Below, piece after piece: positions 36,478-43,739 of a stretch of DNA of 64,000 nt (its first letter is position 1; every line of letters starts with the position of its first letter). A program made the translations under genes and the position numbers. Source of the DNA: Dyadobacter fermentans DSM 18053. Its GTDB lineage: Bacteria > Bacteroidota > Bacteroidia > Cytophagales > Spirosomataceae. The notes beneath the pieces were generated by a model. The model was not told the origin of the DNA, searched no databases, and saw nothing but the letters and a program-made list of their open reading frames with translations. Location: assembly GCF_000023125.1 (NCBI RefSeq), contig NC_013037.1:6903791-6967790 (forward strand). The letters are read 5' to 3'.

Positions 36478-37236
36478 ATGCTCTCTATTAATGACTTGCG
36501 TGCCTCCATTGAAGGTAAGGAAATATTAAAAGGCATCAATCTGGAAGTCAAGCCGGGTGAAGTGCATGCGATTATGGGGCCCAATGGTTCCGGTAAAAGT
36601 ACTTTGGCATCGGTATTGGCAGGAAGAGAAGAGTACGAGGTTACTGGCGGAAATGTAGTTTTTGAAGGAAAAGAGCTTCTTGAACTGGCTCCTGAGGAAA
36701 GAGCTGCGGAAGGGATTTTCCTGGCATTCCAATATCCGGTCGAGATCCCGGGCGTGACAACCATCAACTTCCTGAAAACGGCGGTAAACGAAATCCGTAA
36801 ATATAAAGGTGAAGCTCCGCTGGACGCTGCGCAGTTCCTGAAAATGGTGCGTGAAAAGGCGAAACTGGTGAGTATGAACGATTCGCTGCTGAAACGTGCA
36901 TTGAACGAAGGCTTCTCGGGCGGTGAGAAAAAACGCAACGAGGTGTTTCAGATGGCAGTGCTCGAACCGAAGCTGGCAATCCTGGATGAAACGGATTCCG
37001 GCTTGGATATCGATGCATTGCGCATTGTAGCTGAGGGTGTTAACTCGCTCCGCTCACCGGAACGTTCGACGATCGTCGTGACCCACTACCAGCGCTTGCT
37101 GGATTACATCGTGCCGGATTATGTGCACGTTTTGTACAAAGGCCGCATCGTAAAATCGGGTCCGAAGGAACTTGCCCTCGAATTGGAAGAAAAAGGTTAC
37201 GACTGGATCAAGGCGGAAGTAGAAGCGGTAGGTTAA
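36478..37236 (+). CDS. sufC: SufC iron-sulfur assembly ATPase
   Basis: Protein of 252 residues. An ABC-type ATPase that energises the SufBCD scaffold. Walker [10 protein letters not shown], signature [13 protein letters not shown] and Walker [13 protein letters not shown] are intact. The start at 36478 ([13 protein letters not shown]) is favoured by the upstream -7 element and by family alignment. It is the first gene of the operon here; sufB, which commonly precedes sufC, is not in the window. The 256-bp gap upstream (36222-36477) holds the divergent promoters. Confidence 0.96.
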   Translation: MLSINDLRASIEGKEILKGINLEVKPGEVHAIMGPNGSGKSTLASVLAGREEYEVTGGNVVFEGKELLELAPEERAAEGIFLAFQYPVEIPGVTTINFLKTAVNEIRKYKGEAPLDAAQFLKMVREKAKLVSMNDSLLKRALNEGFSGGEKKRNEVFQMAVLEPKLAILDETDSGLDIDALRIVAEGVNSLRSPERSTIVVTHYQRLLDYIVPDYVHVLYKGRIVKSGPKELALELEEKGYDWIKAEVEAVG

Positions 37237-37294
37237 GCAAAGGGAACATCATCCATTTCAACTTAACCCAACACAGCACCATACCCAAATATCG

Positions 37295-38614
37295 ATGAGT
37301 AACGAGACAATAGATTTAAAAACCAGGCTGATCACGGATTTTCATGCCCGTGAAGCGGTTCTGAATGGCGAGGCTTCTTCGGAGTTTCACCAGAAAAAAC
37401 GCGAAGGCCTGGCCCGTTTTGAGAAATTAGGCTTCCCGTCTATCAAGCACGAGGAATGGAAATATAGCAATGTAAGGGACCTGATCAGTGTTTCTTACGA
37501 TTTCAATGCAGAGAGCTCGATCGGCTTGGCCGAGCTGGAAGATCTGAAAGTGCCCGCACAGGAGGCTAATATCCTGTATTTTGTAAATGGCCGTTACGAC
37601 GCAAGTTTGTCGACGATCATTTCGCCGGTTGAGAAAATCACCATCAGCTCGCTTGCCGAGGCATATAAGAATGATCCTGCCAAAGTCGCTTCGTTTTTCA
37701 ATGAACTGACCAAAGACGCGGAAGATGCATTTACCGCATTGAACACGGCATTCACGCAGGACGGCGTATTCATCCATATTCCCGACAATCAGTCGGTAGA
37801 GCATCCGATCATCCTCCGCTTCGTGAGCGATGCGCGCGAGCAGCATGTGGGTAGCCAGCCCAGAAATATCATTTGGGTGGGTAAAAATGCGCACGTGAAA
37901 ATGGCAGAGGCGTTCCGCACACTGGGCGATCAGCGATCGTTCACCAACGCAGTAACCGAAATTCACGTAGCCGAAGAAGCCAACGTACAATACTATAAAG
38001 TACAGAACGAGAGCGAGAATGCTTACCACATCGGCACCACGCAGGTGCGTATGCTGGACCGCTCGCATTTCTACGCAGGCACCGTAACGCTGAACGGCAA
38101 ATTCACCCGCAACAACCTGAACATCGTGCTCGACGGCGAGCATTGCGATGCGCATATGTACGGTTTGTACTTTCCGGATGGTTCGCAGCACGTTGATAAC
38201 CACACCGTTGCCGATCACCAGAAGCCAAACTCGGAAAGTAACGAGCTGTATAAAGGTATCCTGCGCGACAAATCGAAGGGCGTTTTCAACGGTAAAATCT
38301 TCGTTCGTCCGGACGCACAAAAAACCAATGCATTCCAGTCTTGCAAAAACATCGTTTTGTCTCCCGACGCGACCATGAATACCAAACCGCAGCTGGAAAT
38401 CTTCGCCGACGACGTGAAATGTTCGCACGGTACAACCACCGGGCAAATCGACGAGGAAGCATTGTTTTACATGCGCTCACGCGGGATTTCGCAACCGGAA
38501 GCGATGTCACTGCTGATGTTCGCATTCTGCGCCGATGTGGTTTCACAGATCAAGATCGACTCGATCCGGGAATATCTTGAAAACGTGATCACGCAAAAGC
38601 TGGCATCAAAATAG
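37295..38614 (+). CDS. sufD: SufD scaffold subunit
   Basis: Protein of 439 residues. Partner of SufB and SufC in Fe-S cluster assembly. The N-terminal helical part (FPSIKHEEWKYSNVRDL) is followed by the right-handed beta-helix and the C-terminal signature CSHGTTTGQIDEEALFYMRSRG. It lies 58 bp after sufC and is followed by a hairpin terminator before sufS. Confidence 0.95.
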   Translation: MSNETIDLKTRLITDFHAREAVLNGEASSEFHQKKREGLARFEKLGFPSIKHEEWKYSNVRDLISVSYDFNAESSIGLAELEDLKVPAQEANILYFVNGRYDASLSTIISPVEKITISSLAEAYKNDPAKVASFFNELTKDAEDAFTALNTAFTQDGVFIHIPDNQSVEHPIILRFVSDAREQHVGSQPRNIIWVGKNAHVKMAEAFRTLGDQRSFTNAVTEIHVAEEANVQYYKVQNESENAYHIGTTQVRMLDRSHFYAGTVTLNGKFTRNNLNIVLDGEHCDAHMYGLYFPDGSQHVDNHTVADHQKPNSESNELYKGILRDKSKGVFNGKIFVRPDAQKTNAFQSCKNIVLSPDATMNTKPQLEIFADDVKCSHGTTTGQIDEEALFYMRSRGISQPEAMSLLMFAFCADVVSQIKIDSIREYLENVITQKLASK

Positions 38615-38655
38615 CATTCAGTGGGTCTTAGGGCCCGGATTAATACATTTCCTGG

Positions 38656-38689
38656 TACCCAACCGCCATTTTTGGGGTTGGGTATTTTT
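38656..38689 (+). terminator. Hairpin with T run inside the suf operon, possible attenuator
   Basis: TACCCAACC (38656-38664) pairs with GGTTGGGTA (38676-38684) followed by TTTTTC. It lies between sufD and sufS, 18 bp before the sufS start, so it could terminate a sufCD transcript and lower sufS expression. Confidence 0.65.
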
Positions 38690-38707
38690 CTTAAATGACG
38701 AATCACA

Positions 38708-39934
38708 ATGAGCCACAATCTTGATATCGCATCCATCCGCAAAGACTTCCCGATTTTGAACGAAGTCGTGAACGGCAAACAGCTCGTCTATTTCGATAAT
38801 GCGGCAACGACCCAGAAGCCGCGCCTGGTGCTAGACGCGCTGTCGGGTTACTATGAGCATTACAATGCCAATATCCACCGCGGCATTCACCATCTGGCCG
38901 AAAAAGCGACGTCGGCATTCGAGCAGTCGCGGAAGCGCTTGCAAGCGTTTTTGAATGCGGAACATTCGGAGGAAATCATTTTCACTTACGGAACCACCGA
39001 CGGCATCAACCTCGTAGCATCAGCTTATGGCCGAAAATTCCTGAAAGAAGGCGACGAAGTGATCATTTCCACGATGGAGCACCATTCCAACATCGTGCCC
39101 TGGCAAATGCTTTGCGAAGAGAAGGGATGCATTTTGAAAGTGATCCCGATCAACGACGAAGGGGAGCTTTTGATGGACGAATACGAGAAGCTGCTTACCG
39201 AACGGACCAAATTCGTATCCGTCGTGCATGTTTCGAATGCATTGGGCACCATTAACCCGATCAAAGAGATTATTGCCAAAGCCCACGCGGTAGGCGCGAA
39301 AGTCCTCATCGACGGCGCACAAGCGAGCTCACACATTGAAATCGACGTGCAGGACCTGGATTGCGACTTTTATTCGCTATCCCTGCACAAAATATACGGC
39401 CCGACCGGCATGGGTATCCTCTACGGCAAAAGCGATTTGCTGAATGCGATGCCTCCCTACCGCGGCGGTGGCGAGATGATCAAAGAAGTGACTTTCGCCA
39501 AAACGACTTACAACGAGCTGCCATATAAATTCGAGGCCGGTACGCCTAACATCGCCGATGTGGTGGCTGCCAAGTTTGCACTGGATTATGTGGATGCCCT
39601 CGGTAAAGCTAATATCGCTGCTTACGAGCATGAACTGCTAGCATATGCAACGGAAGCCGTAAAGGAAATCGAAGGGTTGAGAATTATCGGCCAGGCGAAA
39701 GAGAAAGTGAGCGTGTTATCGTTCGTGATCGACGGCATTCACCACCAGGACATCGGCGTGCTGCTCGACCAGCAAGGCATTGCCGTTCGTACCGGTCACC
39801 ACTGTACACAGCCATTGATGAACCGCTTCGGCATCACCGGAACCTCACGCGCATCGTTTGCTGTTTACAACACAACCGAGGAAATCGACAGGCTCATTCA
39901 AGGCCTGCATAAGGTGAAGCGGATGTTGGGATAA
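38708..39934 (+). CDS. sufS: Cysteine desulfurase SufS
   Basis: Protein of 408 residues, a PLP enzyme that takes sulfur from cysteine to give a persulfide. The PLP lysine is K228 in SLHKIYGPTG and the persulfide cysteine is C366 in RTGHHCTQPLM, which is the SufS (class II) rather than the IscS arrangement. The N-terminal YFDNAATTQKP is conserved. SufE, its sulfur acceptor, is encoded about 0.9 kb downstream, after two inserted DUF5618 genes. Confidence 0.96.
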   Translation: MSHNLDIASIRKDFPILNEVVNGKQLVYFDNAATTQKPRLVLDALSGYYEHYNANIHRGIHHLAEKATSAFEQSRKRLQAFLNAEHSEEIIFTYGTTDGINLVASAYGRKFLKEGDEVIISTMEHHSNIVPWQMLCEEKGCILKVIPINDEGELLMDEYEKLLTERTKFVSVVHVSNALGTINPIKEIIAKAHAVGAKVLIDGAQASSHIEIDVQDLDCDFYSLSLHKIYGPTGMGILYGKSDLLNAMPPYRGGGEMIKEVTFAKTTYNELPYKFEAGTPNIADVVAAKFALDYVDALGKANIAAYEHELLAYATEAVKEIEGLRIIGQAKEKVSVLSFVIDGIHHQDIGVLLDQQGIAVRTGHHCTQPLMNRFGITGTSRASFAVYNTTEEIDRLIQGLHKVKRMLG

Positions 39935-39980
39935 TTTTTTAAATTACTGGCATTGTTTCACTTTAAACTATGTGCACATT

Positions 39981-40358
39981 ATGGAAAACACAGTTCAGGA
40001 GGCCAGGCGGTATTTAAGCAACGCAAGAGAGATACTTAGTGAGAAGGCAAAAAAGAATGGTATTTATTACAATGATATTAAGTACGTCAAGCTCGCCGGC
40101 CGCGCTGCGTATTCAGGAGTGTTAGTTGCGCTAGACGGCTTACTGGGAAAGAAAGATACGCGTAAGAGTGTGGAGTGGTATCAGGAAAAATTAGGTAAAG
40201 TGGACAAAAAGGCGCTGACCGCTTTCAACTCAGCATACAAAATTCTGCATTTGTCAATGGCTTACGACGGCATTGAGCTTGTAAGTGTCTCAAAAGACGG
40301 CTTAAAGCAGGCAGAGGCTTTGATCAATTGGGTTGAAACCCGCACGGCGGCGGCTTGA
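39981..40358 (+). CDS. DUF5618 family protein, copy 1
   Basis: Protein of 125 residues, all helical by eye, no signal peptide. The ATG at 39981 (MENTVQEARRYL) is chosen over a GTG at 39972. Core block: LAGRAAYSGVLVALDGLLG. The layout of paired helices around a conserved helix that packs aromatics and small residues resembles HEPN-type four-helix proteins; this is my inference, not a known assignment. It is 63% identical by hand count to the following gene, so a recent tandem duplication, and it lies between sufS and sufE. Confidence 0.75.
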   Translation: MENTVQEARRYLSNAREILSEKAKKNGIYYNDIKYVKLAGRAAYSGVLVALDGLLGKKDTRKSVEWYQEKLGKVDKKALTAFNSAYKILHLSMAYDGIELVSVSKDGLKQAEALINWVETRTAAA

Positions 40359-40435
40359 TTTGGTGCATTGCTATTCAATGGTAAACACTGACCTTGGAGT
40401 ATCTTAATATTTTACATTTTAACTATTCACGCATT

Positions 40436-40816
40436 ATGAAAGACAATTTAAAAGAAGCGAGAAGATACCTCAACAATGCCAAAGAAATGTTAAGCCAGAA
40501 GGCTAAGAAGGAAGGCAAGTTTTATCAGGATAAGAAATATATCAGGTTGGCCGGACATGCAGCTTATTCCGGTGTTTTGATAGCATTGGATAATGTTCTT
40601 GGAAATAAGGACAGTGGCAGGAAAAGCGTCGATTGGTATAAATCAGAACTAGCTAAACTGGATAAAAAAGCACTGACTGCATTCAATGGTGCTTATGAAA
40701 CTTTGCACCTGGCCATGAGCTACGATGGAAACATCGTTGCGAATGTTTCAAAATCTGGAATTGAACTGGCTGATTCCATTATCACCTGGGCAGAAACCCG
40801 CACGGCAGCAGCTTAA
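40436..40816 (+). CDS. DUF5618 family protein, copy 2
   Basis: Protein of 126 residues, paralogue of the preceding gene (78 of 124 aligned positions identical by hand count; same TRTAAA C-terminus). Start at the ATG at 40436 (MKDNLKEARRYL). Conserved between copies are LTAFN, the AAYSGVL helix and the KSVxWY segment, which are probably the functional surface. It sits 77 bp after copy 1 and 13 bp before sufE. DNA of both copies is more AT-rich than the suf genes around them. Confidence 0.75.
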   Translation: MKDNLKEARRYLNNAKEMLSQKAKKEGKFYQDKKYIRLAGHAAYSGVLIALDNVLGNKDSGRKSVDWYKSELAKLDKKALTAFNGAYETLHLAMSYDGNIVANVSKSGIELADSIITWAETRTAAA

Positions 40817-40829
40817 ATCGAATTTTACA

Positions 40830-41258
40830 ATGACCATAAACGAAATACAAGACGAACTAATTTCGGATTTTGAATTGTTTGATGATTGGGAAAGCAAGTA
40901 TGAGTTCATTATCGACCTCGGAAAGCAGTTTCCCCCTCTTGAAGAACAATACAAAACGGAGGAAAATATTATCAAGGGATGCCAGTCGAGGGTATGGCTG
41001 AATGCTTACATGGACGGCGACCTGCTGAAATTTGAAGCCGATAGCGACGCGATCATCGTGCGCGGGCTGGTGAGCATGCTGGTGAAGGTGCTGTCGGGAC
41101 ATACGCCCGAGGAAATTGCCAAAGCCGACGTGTATTTTATGGAAAGAGTAGGCCTGCACCAGCATTTGGCACAAACCCGATCCAATGGATTGGCGGCGAT
41201 GCTGAAACAAATGAAGGCATACGGCTTCGCTTTCCAGGCCAAATCAGTGAATGCATAA
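40830..41258 (+). CDS. sufE: SufE sulfur-transfer protein
   Basis: Protein of 142 residues. It accepts persulfide sulfur from SufS; the acceptor cysteine is C51 in GCQSRVWL. SGHTPEEIAKAD and the C-terminal RSNGLAAMLKQMKAYG are family features. The ATG at 40830 is chosen; the longer frame from 40725 overlaps the DUF5618 gene. Confidence 0.93.
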   Translation: MTINEIQDELISDFELFDDWESKYEFIIDLGKQFPPLEEQYKTEENIIKGCQSRVWLNAYMDGDLLKFEADSDAIIVRGLVSMLVKVLSGHTPEEIAKADVYFMERVGLHQHLAQTRSNGLAAMLKQMKAYGFAFQAKSVNA

Positions 41259-41277
41259 CACTTATTATAACCTTGCG

Positions 41278-41589
41278 ATGTCAGAGGAAGATTTGAAAGA
41301 AGAAGTGATCCGGGCCATTAAAACAGTTTACGACCCCGAAATACCGGTCGATGTTTATGAGCTCGGTTTGATATATGATCTGAAAGTGTTTCCGATCAAT
41401 AATGTATTCGTGTCGATGACGCTGACGTCGCCCTCGTGCCCCTCGGCAGGAACGCTGCCCGGTGAAGTGGAGCAGAAAATCCGCGAGGTGGAAGGCGTGA
41501 ACGACGTAAGCGTAGAGCTGACGTTCGATCCGCCATACTCGACCGAAATGATGTCCGAAGAGGCGAAACTCGAATTAGGGTTTATGTAG
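41278..41589 (+). CDS. DUF59/MIP18-family iron-sulfur assembly protein (SufT-like)
   Basis: Protein of 103 residues from the ATG at 41278. DPEIPVDVYELGLIYDL and the TSPSCPSAGTLPG loop with the conserved cysteine define the DUF59/PaaD-like family, which helps Fe-S maturation. It is the last suf-type gene here, 19 bp after sufE. Confidence 0.9.
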   Translation: MSEEDLKEEVIRAIKTVYDPEIPVDVYELGLIYDLKVFPINNVFVSMTLTSPSCPSAGTLPGEVEQKIREVEGVNDVSVELTFDPPYSTEMMSEEAKLELGFM

Positions 41590-41591
41590 GT

Positions 41592-41711
41592 ACTTCGGCT
41601 GTCAGCTATCGGCCGTCGGCATTATCTAAAGATGCCTGTGCCGAAGTAATATAAAAAGCCGAAAGCCGAAGTTATACAAAAGGCCGACAGCCGACTGCCG
41701 AAAGCCGAAGT
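41592..41711. repeat. GCCGAAGT repeat block between the DUF59 gene and the bacilliredoxin gene
   Basis: GCCGAAGT occurs at 41640, 41665 and 41704, and inverted at 41592-41599. A 23-bp near-direct repeat runs at 41640-41662 and 41665-41687. The outer arms can form an imperfect stem, so the block may act as a terminator-like structure or a dispersed repeat family. Confidence 0.6.
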
Positions 41712-41749
41712 AACAAATTTGTACCAACAACTTTTAAACATTACAATAT

Positions 41750-42181
41750 ATGTATCCACCACAATTAGTGGCTCCAATGAAAGCCGAACTGACAAATGCC
41801 GGTTTTCAGGATCTGACTTCTGCTGAGGAAGTCGACAACTTCATGAAAAACTCCAAAGGAACTGCTTTGGTTGTGATCAATTCAGTGTGTGGCTGTGCGG
41901 CTGGTGCGGCACGTCCGGGCGTAAGGGCGGCGTTGGCCGGCAGCGAAGTGAAGCCAGATCACCTGGCGACTGTTTTCGCCGGTGCCGACCTCGAAGCAAC
42001 TGCCCGCATGCGTGAATACACATTGCCTTATCCTCCGTCGTCACCGGCCGTTGCGCTGTTTAAAGACGGAGAATTGATCCATTTCGTGGAGCGTCACCAC
42101 ATCGAAGGCCGCTCGGCCCAGATGATCGCCCAGCATTTGCAAATGGCTTTCGAAGAATTCTGCACAGAAGAGCAGGCATAA
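41750..42181 (+). CDS. Bacilliredoxin, BrxA/BrxB family
   Basis: Protein of 143 residues. The CGC motif (C47-G-C49 in NSVCGCAAG) is the bacilliredoxin active site; such proteins remove bacillithiol from S-bacillithiolated proteins. MYPPQLVAPMKAELT is the conserved N-terminus. Its promoter is not obvious. Confidence 0.92.
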   Translation: MYPPQLVAPMKAELTNAGFQDLTSAEEVDNFMKNSKGTALVVINSVCGCAAGAARPGVRAALAGSEVKPDHLATVFAGADLEATARMREYTLPYPPSSPAVALFKDGELIHFVERHHIEGRSAQMIAQHLQMAFEEFCTEEQA

Positions 42182-42203
42182 TTCGCGACTTTTTTAATGA
42201 CTT

Positions 42204-42245
42204 GACGGCTACTTTCGATTACATTTGAAAGTAGCCGTCTGTTTT
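42204..42245 (+). terminator. Hairpin terminator with a promoter element in its loop
   Basis: A 13-bp perfect inverted repeat, GACGGCTACTTTC (42204-42216) and GAAAGTAGCCGTC (42227-42239), followed by TGTTTT. It lies 22 bp after the bacilliredoxin stop and overlaps the -7 element of the next gene. Confidence 0.75.
42220..42227 (+). promoter_or_regulatory. -7 promoter element of the vWA gene, inside a terminator loop
   Basis: TACATTTG matches TAnnTTTG. A TTG lies at 42202-42204. Predicted start near 42234 with a leader of about 26 nt to the ATG at 42260. Confidence 0.45.
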
Positions 42246-42259
42246 CAATACCTGCCGAT

Positions 42260-43369
42260 ATGAGAGGACATCGTTTCACGAAATACATTCCGCCCGAGCA
42301 AGGGGCGAACAGCAAGTTCGACCAGCTTTTTGATATTTTCCAACAGCTGCTCCTGATGACGTCCGGCGATGTTACGGAGGCCATGTCGTGGCTTAGCCAG
42401 CTCGACCGCCAGTATAACCTGACGAACGATTCGTACGGGATCGGCGATTTTTTCGAGGACCTCAAAAAGAAAGGCTACGTTACCGAGGAGAAACAGGACG
42501 GCGAAGGCAGGCTGATTATGACGCCCAAAGCCGAGAAAAGCATTCGCAAGAGTGCCCTGGACGAGATTTTCGGTAAGCTGAAAAGGTCCAAATCAGGCGG
42601 CAATCACCACACACCACACCTGGGCACCGGCGACGAGCTTACCAGCGACATCCGCGATTTCCAGTTTGGCGATACGCTCGACCAGATTTCAATGACCGAG
42701 TCGATTAAGAATGCGCAGGTAAATCACGGGATCGGTGATTTTATGCTCATGGAAAACGACCTGGAAGTGGTGGAACGCGAGCAGAAAACCACTACGGCGA
42801 CCGTCGTGATGATCGACATCAGCCATTCGATGATCCTGTACGGCGAGGACCGCATTACGCCTGCTAAAAAGGTAGCGCTCGCACTGGCAGAGTTGATTCG
42901 CACGAAATACCCGAAAGACTCGCTGGATATCATCGTGTTCGGCAATGATGCCTGGCAAATCCAGTTGAAAGACCTCCCTTACCTCGAAGTAGGACCTTAC
43001 CACACCAACACCGTGGCCGGCCTCGAACTGGCGATGGACATTCTACGCCGCAAAAAAACGCGGAACAAGCAGATTTTCATGATCACCGACGGTAAGCCGA
43101 CGTGCCTGAAAGAAGGTATCCGATATTACAAAAACAGCTTCGGCCTCGACCGCAAGATCATCAACAAAACGCTCACATTAGCTGCTCAATGCCGCAGGCT
43201 GGATATTCCCGTCACGACATTCATGATCGCGACCGACCCATACCTGAAACAGTTTGTGCAAAACTTCACGCAAGTAAATAACGGCCGGGCTTATTACAGC
43301 AATTTGCAAGGCTTAGGGGGCTTTGTACTCGAAGATTTTCAGCGGAACAGGCGAAAAAACGTCAAGTGA
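42260..43369 (+). CDS. vWA-domain protein
   Basis: Protein of 369 residues, cytoplasmic. The N-terminal ~180 residues are helical. A von Willebrand A domain follows with a MIDAS-like DISHS (D186) and FMITDGKPT. The C-terminal region (RRLDIPVTTFMIATDPYL) is typical of vWA proteins that pair with MoxR-type ATPases, but no MoxR gene is adjacent. The role is unknown. It is convergent with the PIG-L gene across the repeat block at 43.39-43.74 kb. Confidence 0.8.
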   Translation: MRGHRFTKYIPPEQGANSKFDQLFDIFQQLLLMTSGDVTEAMSWLSQLDRQYNLTNDSYGIGDFFEDLKKKGYVTEEKQDGEGRLIMTPKAEKSIRKSALDEIFGKLKRSKSGGNHHTPHLGTGDELTSDIRDFQFGDTLDQISMTESIKNAQVNHGIGDFMLMENDLEVVEREQKTTTATVVMIDISHSMILYGEDRITPAKKVALALAELIRTKYPKDSLDIIVFGNDAWQIQLKDLPYLEVGPYHTNTVAGLELAMDILRRKKTRNKQIFMITDGKPTCLKEGIRYYKNSFGLDRKIINKTLTLAAQCRRLDIPVTTFMIATDPYLKQFVQNFTQVNNGRAYYSNLQGLGGFVLEDFQRNRRKNVK

Positions 43370-43392
43370 CGCCATACCGCGGCGTTGAATCG

Positions 43393-43452
43393 TTCAGGTT
43401 TTGTCATTTGTAGTCAGGTATTGTCAAGTTTGGTCAGGAATTGTCAAATGCA
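43393..43452 (+). repeat. Three 20-bp tandem units with a GTCAGG...TTGTCA pattern
   Basis: Units start at 43393, 43413 and 43433; each has (T/G)TCAGG followed by TTGTCA. They read as the inverse of the CCTGAC array on the other side of the palindrome. Confidence 0.8.
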
Positions 43453-43476
43453 GTTATGAAGAAAATGCCGTCAGGC

Positions 43477-43609
43477 ATGTAATATTGGTAGGAAACGCAG
43501 TAGGTCTGTTGTATCAAAATGCCGTCAGGCATGCGACAACAATGCATTGTTGTCGCATGCCTGACGGCATTTTGTAAAGCCTGGACATTTTTTGCTACCA
43601 ATATTACAT
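43477..43609. repeat. 15-bp inverted repeat enclosing the palindrome
   Basis: ATGTAATATTGGTAG (43477-43491) and CTACCAATATTACAT (43595-43609) are exact complements; their centre is within two bases of the palindrome centre. A direct copy of AAAATGCCGTCAGGCATG lies at 43462-43479, overlapping the left arm, and at 43516-43533. Confidence 0.9.
43515..43574. repeat. Perfect 60-bp palindrome
   Basis: Two exact 30-base arms with no loop, centred between 43544 and 43545 (core CAATGCATTG). Symmetry breaks exactly at 43514/43575 (T-T). It carries GCCGTCAGGCATGCGAC and its complement. Confidence 0.95.
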
Positions 43610-43668
43610 CGCTACGCGATTTAGCCAGTGTTTTTAAACATCATCCCATTCATTTGCATTCTACAATG

Positions 43669-43739
43669 CCTGACACACCTGACAATACTTAACCACTCCT
43701 GACCAAACCTGACCATTTTTAACCACACCTGACAATACC
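43669..43739 (-). repeat. CCTGAC repeats, about 20-bp period
   Basis: CCTGAC starts at 43669, 43678, 43698, 43708 and 43728 with AACCAC/AATAC spacers. It is the inverted counterpart of the array at 43393-43452. Confidence 0.75.

Larger units (their letters stand above)
43370..43739. other. Long intergenic region built of nested repeats
   Basis: This 370-bp gap between converging genes has no coding sequence. It is made of three 20-bp units (43393-43452), a direct repeat (43462-43479 and 43516-43533), a concentric inverted repeat (43477-43491 and 43595-43609), a perfect 60-bp palindrome (43515-43574) and CCTGAC repeats (43669-43733). Confidence 0.9.

Noticed and set aside
43515..43574. An insertion-sequence end or transposon
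   Set aside because: There is no transposase gene or fragment in the 370-bp gap, so the palindrome is reported only as a repeat.
43393..43739. A plain bidirectional terminator for the converging genes
   Set aside because: It may terminate transcription, but the 30-bp loopless arms and mirrored arrays are far beyond a normal terminator, so it is reported as a repeat block.
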